A stretch of 64,000 nt of DNA from Lunularia cruciata (lineage: Eukaryota; Streptophyta; Marchantiopsida; Lunulariales; Lunulariaceae), in assembly GCA_948567375.1 (NCBI GenBank), contig OX419760.1, positions 41,478,001-41,542,000 of the forward strand. The letters run 5' to 3'. The notes under the pieces are model-generated. The model was not told the DNA's origin. It saw nothing but the letters and a program-made list of their open reading frames with translations, and did not search any database. Both the position numbers and the translations under genes were made by a program. This document shows positions 1 through 12,429 of the stretch, in pieces (within the stretch, counting starts at the first letter, position 1; each line of letters starts with the position of its first letter).

Positions 1-1271
1 AAAAACTGTGCAAGGATTTTGTACCATTATTTCTTGGCAGATTTGCTCTTTTAACCCTTGTTTGAAATTATCTAGAGCTTTTACTAGATTCATGTTGGTT
101 ATTGTGACCTATAGATCAAAATGCCTCCATGTACTCTTGTACACTAGTCTTCTACTTCAACTCCCATAGTTGGGTTCAAGCCATCTACATAAAATCCACA
201 AATTGGAAATTCTTCAATAGCCTTTCTTGCATGGCCGTCCAAGTGACCTCACTACCTTCTACCAACATTGATTGTTCCTAGCATTGTACCATGTGAGGGG
301 TTTATTGGTCAAGTACCCACATGCAAACACACTTGCAAAATGATTGGTGATTTCAATTGTGAATAATCAAAATTATTAATTCATTCTTGAAATCTAATTC
401 TCCACTACTCTCATGGAAAATTATCCCTTATAAAGCTTAATATTGCATATCTTCTTCATCCACAGTAACAATGTGGCTTCATTGTTGACCAAGGTCGGTG
501 CCATTGGCATGAGATACTCTCCAAGCACTTTGGCCATTGGTACTAGGTTTTGAGACAATTCTCCTTCTTGCTTTGCCCGATCATTCTTGAAGGTACATAC
601 TTGACTTTGCAATGCCTCCATGGTCATCTTGATCTCTCAAAACTTGTTCAACATCCCCTATATTCCTTGCATCAAATCTTGCAATTGCGAATCCATGATT
701 CTTACACACAAGTGCTCATTTGCTACTTCCTACTTCAATAGAGGGTTAATATGATCACTCAAGAGGGGTCATGGACTATTGGGACTACCATTGGGATTTT
801 AGAGGGTATTACTTGTTGATAATATTCCTCACCAAAATTGCATACTATGAAATCTCTAAATATTACTTAAGTTTCACCACATAGCAGATTTCTACTTGAG
901 TGTTGAAAGGGAGAGAATTTGGTTTGTTTAGATCCATCATAAAAAAAATTGATCATCAAATCTCACTCTCTATCATAGATCACCACAAGCAAAATCACCA
1001 AGTTTGGTGAATTCATTACTATATCCATGAACTCTACTCCAAAATGGAAAACAAGATATACTCTCACTTGTGCATAATCTTGATGTGGAATAGATTCAAG
1101 AATAGAAAGCAAGGTCTAGTATATTGTTCTCTTGGAGTCTCCATCTTATCATCTCTCTAACACACTCTTACTATAATGATTGCACTATGGTTTCTCTACT
1201 CAAAATTATTCAATCTCACTAGCACATGTTCCTCCAAGAAGGGTGATCCACTCTCTTGGATTGAAACATAT
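1..1271 (-). pseudogene. Degenerate Ty3/gypsy gag region, minus strand (family B)
   Basis: This is the internal 5' part of a retrotransposon running leftward out of the window. It lies directly downstream (on the minus strand) of a PBS and an LTR at 1285-1872. The reverse-strand translation is broken by stops. Around 1-400 it still shows phrases typical of a retrotransposon gag capsid region, such as a TWYNA-like tract and a KALDNFKQGLKEQ-like tract. A 68-aa open piece at 421-627 is a fragment of the same region. No zinc knuckle or pol domain is seen because the window ends first. The assignment rests mainly on position relative to PBS and LTR. The protein-level resemblance is weak, and no functional product is expected. 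Confidence 0.5.
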
Positions 1272-1283
1272 GCTCTAATACCA
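1272..1283 (-). other. Primer-binding site, initiator tRNA-Met type
   Basis: On the minus strand this reads TGGTATTAGAGC, one base different from the plant initiator tRNA-Met PBS TGGTATCAGAGC. One base separates it from the LTR end, the same spacing as in the family-A elements of this window. It fixes the element's orientation as minus strand. Confidence 0.8.
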
Positions 1284-1284
1284 T

Positions 1285-1872
1285 TGTAATCTTCCGAGAA
1301 TAGGAGAACCTAAGAGAAACACAAGAGAAGAAACACAAAGCTTCACACTCAATAGCCCAATGCTCTGAAGGAACACCTTGTCTTTATTATATAGCAAAGA
1401 GAATTCCCTCAAAGGAAGCTTCATCCTTGGAATCAGATACATGGATTGGTGATATATCAGCAAGTTATACCCTAAGATTAGTTGCATGCATGGGTGACAT
1501 GCTAGTTCTGATCCTATCTTGTTGGTCAAACCATCTTTGATTGAAAGGAATGTTCTTGTAAGAATCTCAAAATCACATAGGTGAGGTACCATTGGAAAGC
1601 TCTCAACTTGAAAAACAGGGGAGGAGGGAAAGAAAGCCCCATTTCCTTGGAGGAAGGAATTTGCACATTTTTGAGGCCTAATTCATCCGTTCAGACCTCA
1701 AAAATTGGCTTTGAAGTATTCAAGTTATTTTAGGCTCCTGCACTATTTAGTAGAAGTACTATTTTGGTGACACCTCTATCTGATCTACCTAGCCCATCAT
1801 ACATAATATCCTTCCAGATTTTACTAAGCCAATTTTCACCTCTAGATAATATGTCTAGCTATTAGTATTACA
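1285..1872 (-). repeat. 5' LTR, family B
   Basis: On the minus strand the repeat begins TGTAATACTAATAGC and ends GGAAGATTACA, the usual TG...CA. Its sequence matches the plus-strand repeat at 8380-9206 along its whole length, including the central GAGAGCTTTCCAATGGTACC tract and the CTATATAATAAAGA TATA-like stretch near the 3' end. A PBS follows immediately, so it is the 5' LTR of the element occupying 1-1271. Its partner LTR lies outside the window. Confidence 0.8.
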
Positions 1873-2384
1873 TAGATCTAATCCATAATTATTCAATACC
1901 ACAATATTGATTGTTGTCTAACTTTTCATGTTATAATGAAGGAGATATGGAGATAAATGTTTATGACATAACAAGTAAATAGTGGAATGTTTTTAAAAGA
2001 GTTAACATCTGAAAATTAAGGGAAATTTTAAATGAATATTAAAGTTCCTTAAAATACAAACAAGACCTTTAATCCTCACTCTAAAACATGCCACTTGCAA
2101 TTTGCCAAGAGAAGTTCTCAAAATGCAAACAAACCTTGTGGTGGTGGGAAAGCATAGTGGAAGACATTTCTTGTATATGGATGTTTCATAACGAGGATTA
2201 AAGATGCATGTTCTTTGAGGAGATTTGTATGATCAATTAATATTTCCCATTATTAACAAGAGATATACTCCATCTCATATCTCTTATTCTGAAAAAATGA
2301 ATTAAGAAAAATTTCAATGGATTTATTTAATATCTCTATGTACTTATAATCTTGAAGATAATATGTAATTTAAATGGATTTAAG
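1873..2384. other. AT-rich stretch without recognisable features
   Basis: No coding frame, tandem repeat or transposon motif could be recognised between the family-B LTR and the start of duplication copy A. Confidence 0.4.
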
Positions 2385-4675
2385 TTTTTAAGAAACTTCT
2401 TCAAAATATGTAAATTAGGTTTCTCTAACGCTGATAACATAATCTTTTAAAAATATCTAATTTAAAAAGAGTATGTTATATGAAGATAATATTGACATAC
2501 ATGCAAGTAAATTCTAGTGTAATAATATCTTTGGTTATAAGTTAAATAAGAATTGTCTAGATTCAATATAGAATAATAATATAATATAATAACCACAAAT
2601 TAATTATGAAACATAGTTAGAAAATGTACAAGATAACTCATTAACTAAATACATTAACTCTTTTTTGATTAAAACTCAAAATAGGTATATGTTGTAATAA
2701 ATATGCAAGAATTAATTCTTTGCTTTATATTGTAAACATGCCTAATAACTCCTTGAGTACATGGTGATTTCTTCTTGCATCATTGACTAGAAGTGTTCTT
2801 TTTATCTTCTTAGCCCTAATATATGGTATTAGAATTGGATAATGCAAGGAAGACTACATAGCACTCATCCAACTAACTAATTTTGCTCTACAAACCAATA
2901 TTTTTTTATTCTTATTACATTGATGGCTTGAAATCTGAATGTAAGTTTTGTCTTAAAATCTTGCAAAGAAACAGTTTCAGCCACAAAAACTTATTATACT
3001 TACTAAACTTGATATCCCAATCAAGATTTTTCAGAATCTTCTAATTGACTTCAAATAAATAGGACTTTGTGTGATGCATTTTTTTCGATGATTATATTGA
3101 AATATTACTCAAAATCAAACATAAATTTCTCTACTCTACTTATAATTATCTTCATATTAAAGTATTTTGGCATAGGAAATATGTACAATTCTCTCTTTCC
3201 AAAATATAGCTCCTATTTATTGTTGATAACTATAAATCTCCAAGAAGCTCAATTCATCATATGAATATTTAAGATTATTAAGTCTATGCAGTATTTTTAA
3301 CATATCAAAATACAAAAAATTCAATTTCTAAATCATAAGATAAGTAGCAAATGTCACATTTGACCATAATTTACAATCAAAAGAGCTAAAATTGATTTGT
3401 TATATTGATATTATCTAAGAACATATAGCCAAAATAATATACTATAAATTTATGAGAGTCATATTTAGATATTTAAATACAAACTGCTAATGATTCAAAT
3501 ATGGTTATTCAAGAGGATCACAGACCGCATTCATCTAATTCTTACTCTAATATCAATATAGAATATCCAAATTTGAATTAATAAGTAAGGAGACTAAAAT
3601 ATAAAAGATATATAAAGAGCTAAAAGAAATATAATCCAAATGGTAAAGTTTGCTCTATTTTTATTGTCTTAAATACATACATTCTTGCATAGATAATCTT
3701 AATAAAGTTCCCAATACTGTATTGCTAGGATCTCTTAAAAGGCTCTAAATTATCTTACTAACTTCCTTTATTCTTAGAAAGGTCTTTAAGTACTTATAAG
3801 TATTTCTTCACTGAAATTTCCAATTAGTTTCCAAAATATCTTCTAAAATTGTTTAATAGCTTAAAAAATCCTAAGATAAATTATCTATATATTTATATTT
3901 ATATTCTGATTTCTATCACAAATTTTAATCATTGTTCTTAAGATAGATTAGTGAGATAGAATATAACACTACTATAACTTATATATTAGTCAAAGATTTC
4001 ATTTATCAGTTTTCACTAAACTAGTTCATTTACTAATCAATACACTTTACCAACAAATTCATTACCAAGTTGTCTTGATTTCATCAAAAAGTCTTCTCAA
4101 CTACTTTACTAGTCAAAAACCTTACTCAAAATCTTTCCTATGAGTCGATATACTCATTTAGATAAGAATTCTAACTTTAATTAGGACTAAATATTATATA
4201 TATAGATATATAATTAAGAATATATTAAGATCCAATGAGCCAAGAACTCTTAAGAAAACCTTTCAAATCATTATTGTCTAATTTATGCTTAATAAAAAAT
4301 TTCATCATCATTTATCATAGAAATAATGAGAAAATGAAGATGAAAAGTATATTAAACTCTAAACATTCTTATACTTCCTTCTCTCCTTCTTTTCTCTTTT
4401 CTTTAACACATTTGAAAATTATTATTATCTAACAATCCTTCTTAAAAAGCTTTCCTCCTTGTTAATCACTAACTTGCTTTTTTTTAGAGTGATTCTTAAC
4501 CTTATCAAAAAGTATGTACATTTTCTTCTTGTAATAGTATTATGAATGAAGGTATCTTAAGAGTGAATTTCCTTTTTGATATTTCAAGGCATCTTGACCC
4601 ATGTAAACACTAAATAAATCTCATTATAAGAGCAATTCATTCAAGTGAATCTTGAACAATAGCATAAATATTAAC
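2385..4675 (+). repeat. Duplication copy A, left segment
   Basis: This segment aligns collinearly with 42960-44302 and then with 57541-58130. Shared blocks include the tract around 2420-2530 versus 42990-43100, and 3720-3760 versus 57548-57590. Copy A has about 400 extra bases near 4018-4423 relative to copy B at about 57850, so one of them gained or lost DNA. No open frame of interest is present. Whether the unit is a transposon of unknown class or a segmental duplication cannot be told from two copies. It continues at 15346 after the retrotransposon array. Confidence 0.75.
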
Positions 4676-5181
4676 TATAACAATATGGAGTTTATAGATC
4701 ATTTAGTTGAGACTAACAAAATAGCAAATAGGCCAAATTAGCCAAGAATTATAATAATATTCTAGAAGCAGTAGGAAGCTACTTGGTACCTTCCAAGTAT
4801 TGGGTAATATGCATACCAAGTGATGACTTCTTGGAGGAAACTTCTTGGGAAGCTTCTTGGCTAGCTTAGCTTGCACGCCAAGTAGATAGTTTTTAGAAAG
4901 AAGTTTCTTGAGAAACTTCTTCACTAGCTTAGCTTGCATGCCAAGTAGACGGCTTCTAGAAGGAAGCTTCTCAAGAAGCTTCTTGGTTAACTTTACTTGC
5001 AATCAAAGAAGGCATTTACTAGAAAGTTTCTTGATAAGCTTTTCAAGAGCCTTGTATATTCTCTATAAATACCATAGCCTAGGCTCATGCTAGGAACTCA
5101 AATTTTCCCTCATTCAAGAGTCCCAATGTTATCTTTCATTCCAATCTTCCATTCTTCTATTTCTCTCCTTGGTCTTTTACA
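4676..5181 (+). repeat. 5' LTR of the array, family A
   Basis: It starts TATAACAATATGGAG (family consensus TGTAACAATATGGAG) and ends GGTCTTTTACA. It is 506 bp long against 422 bp in the young element. The extra length is in the number of internal repeats of roughly 60 bp, each containing CTAGCTTAGCTTGCA. Heat-shock-element pairs such as TTCTAGAA (4954-4961) and GAAGCTTC (4963-4970, 4975-4982) are retained, as is a CTATAAATA box near 5065. A minus-strand open frame here (4703-5002) only reflects the internal repeats. Confidence 0.9.
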
Positions 5182-5182
5182 T

Positions 5183-5194
5183 TGGTATCAGAAC
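5183..5194 (+). other. Primer-binding site
   Basis: Reads TGGTATCAGAAC, one mismatch from the initiator tRNA-Met PBS, one base after the 5' LTR end. Confidence 0.85.
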
Positions 5195-5441
5195 AAGAAT
5201 GGGATAGATAGAATTTGTGGACCACCAAATCCATTTCTGCAAAACCATTAGGATTTTGGTATCCATGTACTATCCAAGCATTATTTCATACAATTTCATC
5301 CTCTCATGCTTTTGGCAGAATTTTTTGAAAACAATCACCTTGTTGCTTGGTACTTTTGATTGTAACTTATAGAGAGCAATGATGTGTTGCATCTACATGT
5401 TAACTCAAATAAATTGTAGGTGGTTTGATAGAGTAGTAGCC

Positions 5442-6497
5442 ATGGCCGTAATGCCTAAAGTTATCATTGCTATGTAGTAAAAAATCAAGCACCTTACTCT
5501 ATTATTGGAAAAACAAGATCATCAACAACAAGAGTGTGTAGCAAGAGCACCATTTCAAGAAGGAAAAGAGTGAATCCAATTTCCAAAACCTAAGGTATTT
5601 GAAGGCAAGAACACTCCAAAGCACAATGGAGAATTTTGTGTTTGATTGTGAACGTTATTTTGAAGCTACAAATCTTCAAGATGAATGGAGATAGATTCTC
5701 TTAGCTTCAAGTCAATTGGATGGAGTGGAGAAAATATGATGGTAATTTTGAGTAGAGCAAGTTGAATGGCAGTTGTTGCACCAATCTTGACATGGGAAGA
5801 ATCAAGAGCACAATAATTGGATGATTCAAAGTGATAAATGCTATACAAGCCTCACAAGATAGGTTGGTAGAATTGAAGAAAATTAGTTTTATAAGAAGCT
5901 ATATAGAATACCAGAATGCAAATTCTAGATATATTAGAAGGTGAAGATTTGGATCAATCTCTAAGGGGCTTGAAGTCATGCACCAAATTGAAAGTGACTA
6001 TGCAAGAGCCCAAACAATGGGAGGAAACCATGCAATTGGCTGAGTGCTTTGATTCCATGGTCGTGACAACTTGGTCTTAACTTTGATCTTCATAAAACAT
6101 GCACATACATTACACATGGGTGGAGGAGCTCGCACCAATGTACATTAATGCAATCCAATGGAAACCAATTTTCCCTATAGATAGAAAAAGATTATGACAA
6201 AATGGTGGTTGCTTTTATTGTCACCAAATTGAACATTGTATTGCTAAATGTCCACTCAAGAATGGATTACCCCAACAAATTGCCCAAATAGAGTTTATGG
6301 AGCATGATGATTAGGAAAATGAGGAATCCTAGTAGGAGAACTCAAGCTACCTACTAGGAACTTGATTAGTTCCATTGGGATTAAAGGCTTGACCTATACA
6401 AGTTTGCTTCACTTGCAAAGTATGATATTTGATCGTGGTTGTAGAATTTTGGTTGATTTTGGAAGTTGAGAGAATTGCATGTGCATGCAATTAGCAA
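5442..6497 (+). pseudogene. Gag-protease fragment, first of two tandem copies
   Basis: This corresponds to gag of the young element at 51250. The ATGGCC start is at 5442. A region matching the capsid (NFVFDCERYFEATNLQD-like) lies near 5630-5685, and a zinc knuckle CFYCHQIEHCIAKC lies at about 6210-6252. The gag stop and the downstream inverted repeat (6327-6336 with 6350-6359, 13-nt loop) are kept, so pol again lies one base back from gag. Protease is cut off near 6497, where the sequence jumps back to leader sequence. Many C-to-T and G-to-A changes create stops, so it is a dead copy. Confidence 0.8.
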
Positions 6498-8379
6498 ATA
6501 GGATGAATAGGATGGATAGAATTTATGGACCACAATATCTATTTCCACCAAACCATTGGGATTTTTGTGTCCATGTTCTACTCAAGCATCATTTTATGCA
6601 ATTCATCATCTCATGCTCTGGGACAATTTTTTTGAATGCGATCACCTTGTCTAATGAACCCTTGTTACTTCCAATTGTAACTTATAAAGAACGATGGACA
6701 AGTTGCATCTACGTGTTAACTTAGATAAATTCTAGATAGTTTGATATCATAGTAGTCATGGTGGCAATGCCCAAGGTTATCATTACCATGTAGCAATAAA
6801 TCAAGCTTCTTACTTGATTTTTGAAAGAACAAGATCATCAACAACAAGAGCATGTAGAGAGAGTACCATTTCAAGAATATGAAAAGCAAATCTAATTAAT
6901 GAAGCCCAAGGTATTGAAGACAAGAATCTCCCGTGCACAATGGAGAATTTTGTATTTAATTACAAACATTATTTTGAAGCTACAAATCTTCAAGATGAAC
7001 AAAAACAATTTTCTTGGCTTCAAGCCAATTGGATGGAGTGGCAAAGCTATGGTGGCAGTTTTGAGTGGAGCAAACTAAATGGTAAATTTTACACCAATCT
7101 TAACATGGGGAGAATTAAAGAGTGCAATAATTGGTTGATTTTAAGCTATAAGTGCCACATGAGCTACACAAGATAGGATGGTAGATTTGAAGCAAATTTG
7201 CTCTATAATAAGCTATATCATGCAATTCTAGAACACCATCATGCAAATTCTAGATATGTTGGAAGGTGAAGCTCTAGATCAATTTGTGAGGAGGTTGAAG
7301 TCACAAACCAAATTGGAGCTGACTATGCAAGAGCCAAACACTTAGAGGAAGCCATGCAATTGGTTGAGCACTTTGATTCCTTGGTTGCAACAACTTGATC
7401 TTGACCTTGACCTTCAATACCTACCAATACGCTACACATATGTAGAGTAGCCGATACCAATGGGGATTGATGCCTTTCAATGGAGACTACTTGGCACAAC
7501 AAATAGAGAAAAATTGTGACAAAATGGTGATTTTTTCATTATTGGATAAAATGGATAAATTGGATATCGTATTGTTGAATGTCACTCAAGAATAGGCGAC
7601 CTCAACAAATCATCCAGGTAGAGTTTGTAGAGTAGAATGGTCAAGGAAATGAGAAATCCCAATATAAGATTTTGAGCCACCTACTAAGAACTTGATTAGT
7701 TACAATGGGATTGAAGGCTCAACTTATGCAAGTTTGCTTCACTTGCAAGGTATGATATCTAATTTTGATTGTAGTATTTTGGAGGATTTTGGAAGTTCAA
7801 AAAATTATATGTCCATGCAATTAGCAAAAGGAATTAATTATTACAATCAAGCCAATAACTAGAAGTAGATTGATGATGACAGCTAGTAAAATAGTGAATG
7901 TAGTATCTCACATCCTACTACATTCAAGATTTTGAAGGAGTATTTGGATTGTATGAGGTTTGTAGTGGCACCTTTACACTATGATATCATTCTAGGTTTA
8001 CCTTGGCTTGAACATCATAAGGTTCAATTTGATTGGATCCAATGATAAATTCAAATACAACACCAAGGTAGGAATTACCAGTTAGATTGCTAGCACTTTT
8101 GAGTAAGACATTGAAGAATCGTCAGTCCCAAGATGGGAAGTTTATTAGTAAAGCAACCATAGAGTAAGCTTTGGAGGAAAATAAACCTATTTTTGCAATG
8201 TGAATCAAGCCACTTGTGCATGGAGAATCTGATGAGGGCCAGAAGCCTCAAGCAATAGTTGATCAAATAGTTCAAGAGCTTGAAAATGTATTTTGGATGA
8301 TCTACCAAAGGGATTAGCTTCCTATCATGATATGCCTTTCAAGTTTGAGTTATTGTCAAGAAGTACTCCAATGAGTAGA
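6498..8379 (+). pseudogene. Second copy of leader-gag plus protease
   Basis: From 6498 the element restarts in the leader (a GATGGATAGAATTT tract matching 5203) and repeats gag. The offset to the first copy is about 1310-1330 bp. The knuckle region near 7526-7590 is heavily mutated. Protease follows from about 7690; its DSGSS active-site motif has decayed to DFGSS near 7785. The LHYDIILGLPWLE motif is recognisable near 7976-8012. The copy runs on to the RT linker (DDLPKGL-like, 8297-8320), where the solo LTR at 8380 interrupts it. Confidence 0.75.
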
Positions 8380-9206
8380 TGTAATACCAAGAGCTAGCCA
8401 TATGATCTAGATATGAAATTTTGTTTGGTAACATCTGGAATGATGTTATACATGATGGTCAAAATAGATCAGATAGAAGTATCACCAAAAGAGTACTTCT
8501 ACTAATGGGGCAAAAACCAAAATAGATTTGAAAACCTTAGAACCAATAGCTAGACATATGATTTAAAAGTGAGAATTGGTTTGGTAACATCTGGAAGGAT
8601 GTTACACATGATGGACTAAATAGATCAGACAGAGGTATCACCAAAAGGGGACTTCTACTAATAGAGTAGGAACCAAAACAAGCTTGAAATTTTTGAAGGC
8701 AATTTTGGAGGTCTAAATGGATGAATTAGGTCTAAAAAATATGCAGATTCCCCCCAAATGGAGGAAAGATTGGCCTTCCCTCCCCCTTGGTTTGTCTTGT
8801 CGAGAGCTTTCCAATGGTACCTCACCCATGTGATTTTGAGATTCATATAAGCTCTCTCCCTTGGTTTTTCTTGTCAAGAGCTTTCCAACAATACCTCACC
8901 CACGTGATTCTAAGATTCCTACAAGAGGATTCCCTAAAGATTCCTTCTGGTCAAAGCTTGTTTGACCAACCAGATAGGACCAAGACTGACATGTCACCCA
9001 TCCAAGTAAGTAATCCAAGGTTGGAGCTTGCTGACATGTTATCTATATGTGTGCGTAACCCTATGGTGGAGCTTCTTTGGAGGAGATCCCCTTTGTCTAT
9101 ATAATAAAGAGAAGGTACTCCTTTGGTGCATGGGAGGTTTGAGTATGAAATTGTGTGTTTCTCATGGTGTGTTTCTCTTCAGGTCTTCTATCCTTGGAGT
9201 ATTATA
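8380..9206 (+). mobile_element. Solo LTR of family B inserted in the array
   Basis: Begins TGTAATACCAAGAGC and ends in a decayed ATTATA where the family ends ATTACA. It matches the reverse complement of 1285-1872. The flanks are GTAGA (8375-8379) and GAAGA (9207-9211), a target duplication with one mismatch. The interrupted RT linker resumes exactly as in the uninterrupted element at about 52980. It is about 240 bp longer than the other family-B LTR because two internal stretches are duplicated: about 145 bp at 8385-8660 and about 75 bp at 8797-8925. No internal domain is present, so it is a recombined solo LTR. Confidence 0.8.
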
Positions 9207-11957
9207 GAAGACCAATCTATCAGCTCTCACCAAAGGAGTTGTAAGAGCTTTGCACATAATTGACAAAGTTGTTGGAGAAAAATTTCATACAACATAGTAC
9301 ATCTCCTTGGGGAGCATCGATATTATTTGTTCTAAAGAAGGATGGAAGATTTCACTTTTATATTGATTACCATGGTCTCAAAAAACAAACAATGTAGAAT
9401 GCATATCCCTTGCCTTGAATTGGTGACTTGCTAGATCAATTGAGTGGAGCATGATATTTCTCCAAGTTGAATCTTTGAAGTGGCTATTGGCAAATTCCCA
9501 TTGATAGAGAGGTTGTGCAAAAGATTACCTTTTGTACAAGGTATGGGCATTTTGAGTTGCTATCTTGTGGGCTCACTAATACTCCAATAGTCTTCATGAA
9601 TAAAATACATTAGGTGTTGGATAAGCTATTGGATTGGTACGTGGTGATGTTCTTGGATGTTATTTTAATCTATAGCAAGACAAAGGCAACATGCAAATGA
9701 CATGTGAGAAATCCTAAGATGATTATATCAATGGAAGTTATATTGCAAGAAGTCAAAGTGCACCTTTTGGCAGAAGGAAGTTACCTTCTTGGATCACAAG
9801 ATTTCTCTCTCATTGAAGGAGATCAAGATACAAGATGAAAAAATCAAGACCATTACTTATTATTGTACTCCAAAGGATAACACAAAAAATACAAGCTTTT
9901 AATGATTTGCAAGTTTTTACCAATGCTTAGTCCACTATTATTCTCATATGGCTGCACCATTGACCACCCTCTTAGAGAAAAACTCAAGTTTTAAGTGGAC
10001 CACCAAGCACAAAGAAGCATTCCAGAAGCTAAAATATGGTGTCTTCAAGACCCATTCTTCAACCATATGACCCTCAACTACCTTGTGTGGTTGATTTCAA
10101 TACTTCTAACTTTGCCACTGGAGTTGTATTGCAACAAGAATTTCCATATAAGGTATATTTCATTGCCTTTGTGTCTCATCAACTAAACACCATAGAAAGG
10201 AATTACTCTGCTTGAGATCAAAAACAACTAGCAATGGTATATGCTACCAAGGTATGGAGGAATTATTTCTTGAGAAACAAGTGATGATGTGAATCTATCA
10301 CAAACCCTTGTTGCATACATTACATTTGGAGCACATGAGAGTCAACATCATCGATAAGGAGAAAATTTACATTTTTTTGCCCTCAAACTTGAGTACAAAC
10401 CCGTTAGATTCCATACCATCCTTGATGCCCTATTAAAATGACCTGATTGAAGTCTCTTCTTCTCATCACAACAGGAATTACAATTGTCAATTGTGTCAAT
10501 TGTCTCCAAGGTTCAAATTGAAATAAGATCTCTTCTTTTAGATGGTACAAGGTTGTCTTGCAGCATGTGATAAGGAATACAACACCTTCTCCTTCAAGGA
10601 TGGTCTTCTATTCTATGAGAACCTAATCTATATTCCATCCAAGGGTGGTCTATGTCTTGTGTGGCTTCAAGAAGCCCATGACTTACCAATCATTGGTCAC
10701 ATGGGTATAGATAAGACCTTGGGTACCCTACAATGCCAATGATGGTGGCCCAACATGGCATGAGATGTTTGACAATCTGTCCAATCTTGTAAGAGTTTCT
10801 AATGCAACAAGACCAACAACCAGAAACCAAGTGGCCTCCTTCAACAACTTCCTATCCCATATACTTGATAGGAACACACTTAGATCTCATGACATCCTTG
10901 CCCAAGAAAAAGCAAGACCATACAACAATCATGGTGTTTGTGGATAAGCTTAATAAGCAAATCCATTTGGTACCAACCTTTGACATAGTGGATGCTCCAA
11001 CATTTGCCTAGATCTACTTCAATAATAACTTCAAGCATCATGGGATACCTTGTGCACTCATCTCCAACCATGATCCTCATTTCATCAAATTTTTTTGGCA
11101 AATATTCTTTTAGACACTAAGCTTGGTTTGTTTATGGCCTATCATCCTTAAAATGATGGAAAAATCAAACATAAAAATTGCACCTTGGAGGAAATTCTTT
11201 GTGCCTTTGTCAATGTTCACCATACCTATAAGGGTGAGTGTTTTGTAGCTATTGAGTTTACCTACAATAATTCCAAATAGGCAAGCACCAAATTATCTTT
11301 CTTCTTCCTTAATTTTGGCCAAGACACACTTGTTCTAGATTCCTTTCTTGCTCCTTTGGTATATCATGTCTCTCATTCTTCCACCTTCTTAACCATAATA
11401 TCTCAATCCATACAAAAGACCAAATCTCATCTTCTCAAAATTGTCAAAAATAATAAGTGGACCAACATCATTATGATCTCACTTTTAAACTTGGAAATAA
11501 GGCCATGCTGTCTTCTAGTACCTTACCCCTCTCACTTGATAACCAAGTAAGTAAACTTGATCCTAATTGGATAGGTCTATTGATATCACCTGAATCATTT
11601 CTTTTCTTGCTTATCAACTTGTCATGCCTTCTCATATGCAAATCCACCCTATCTTCAAGTTTCCAAGTTGAAACTCTTTGTTTCTAATCCATATCCTTTT
11701 CCTCTTGTATCCAACCCCCTCCTCCTCTTGTGCCTATCAACAATCATGAGGAGTATGAAGTTGATTGTATCCTTGCATGTTGCTACATTTAATGTGGTTG
11801 CCAACAACATACTGAGTACAAGGTCATTTGGAAGGGTATCCCCTTCATGATGTCACTTCGGAGCCACTTTCTCATTTCCAAAATGCACAAACAACTATCC
11901 ATGAGTTTGAAGCTTCCATGGGTGACAAGGATGATACCAACTAGTGGTGGAGGAATA
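9207..11957 (+). pseudogene. Pol remnant of array unit 1 (RT, RNase H, integrase, chromodomain)
   Basis: RT starts at 9207 (YQLSPKEL-like) and includes a mutated catalytic motif, FLDV for FLDD, near 9650. RNase H lies at about 9960-10440. The integrase zinc-binding region (AHDLPIIGHMGIDKTLGTLQ) is at about 10540-10742, and the integrase core and C-terminal region run to about 11640. A chromodomain-like stretch (HTEYKVIWKG-like) is near 11810-11840. A polypurine tract (GGTGGAGGAATA) ends at 11957. Stops and indels break every domain. RNase H is present here, unlike in the young element. Confidence 0.8.
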
Positions 11958-12429
11958 TGTAACAATATGGAATTACATATAAGTTAGTCAAGACTAAGGA
12001 AATAGAAAATAGGCCAAATTAGCCAAGAGTTATAAAAATATTCTAGAAGCATCTAAGAAGCTACTTGGTATCTTCCAAGTATTGGATAATATGCATGCCA
12101 AGTGGTGACTTCTAGGAGGAAGCTTCTTGGGAAACTTCCCAGCTAGCTTAGCTTGCACATCAAGTAGATAGTTTCTAGAAAGAAGTTTCTTGGGAAGCTT
12201 TCAGCAAGTTTAGCTTGCATGCCAAGTAGGCAACTTCTAGAAAGAAGTTTCTTGGTTAGCTTGGCTTGCACTCCAAGAAGGCCTTCTTGAGAAGCTTCTC
12301 AAGAGTCTTGTATGTTCTTTATAAATACCAACACTTAAGTTCATGCTAGGAATTTGGAGTTTCCCTCATTCAAGAGTGATCTTTCACTTTGATCTTCCAT
12401 TCTCTTATTTCTCTCCTTGGTCTTTTACA
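11958..12429 (+). repeat. Middle LTR of the array, family A
   Basis: A 472-bp repeat, TGTAACAATATGGAA to CTTTTACA, with the same internal repeats and TTCTAGAA/GAAGCTT pairs. It is preceded by a polypurine tract but followed directly by RT sequence rather than a PBS. No target duplication flanks it. It therefore serves as the 3' LTR of unit 1 and the left LTR of truncated unit 2. Confidence 0.88.

Noticed and set aside
4703-5002. Minus-strand ORF with repeated LLGMQAKLVKK-like peptide
   Set aside because: It lies entirely in an LTR and its periodicity comes from the internal LTR repeats, not from a protein.
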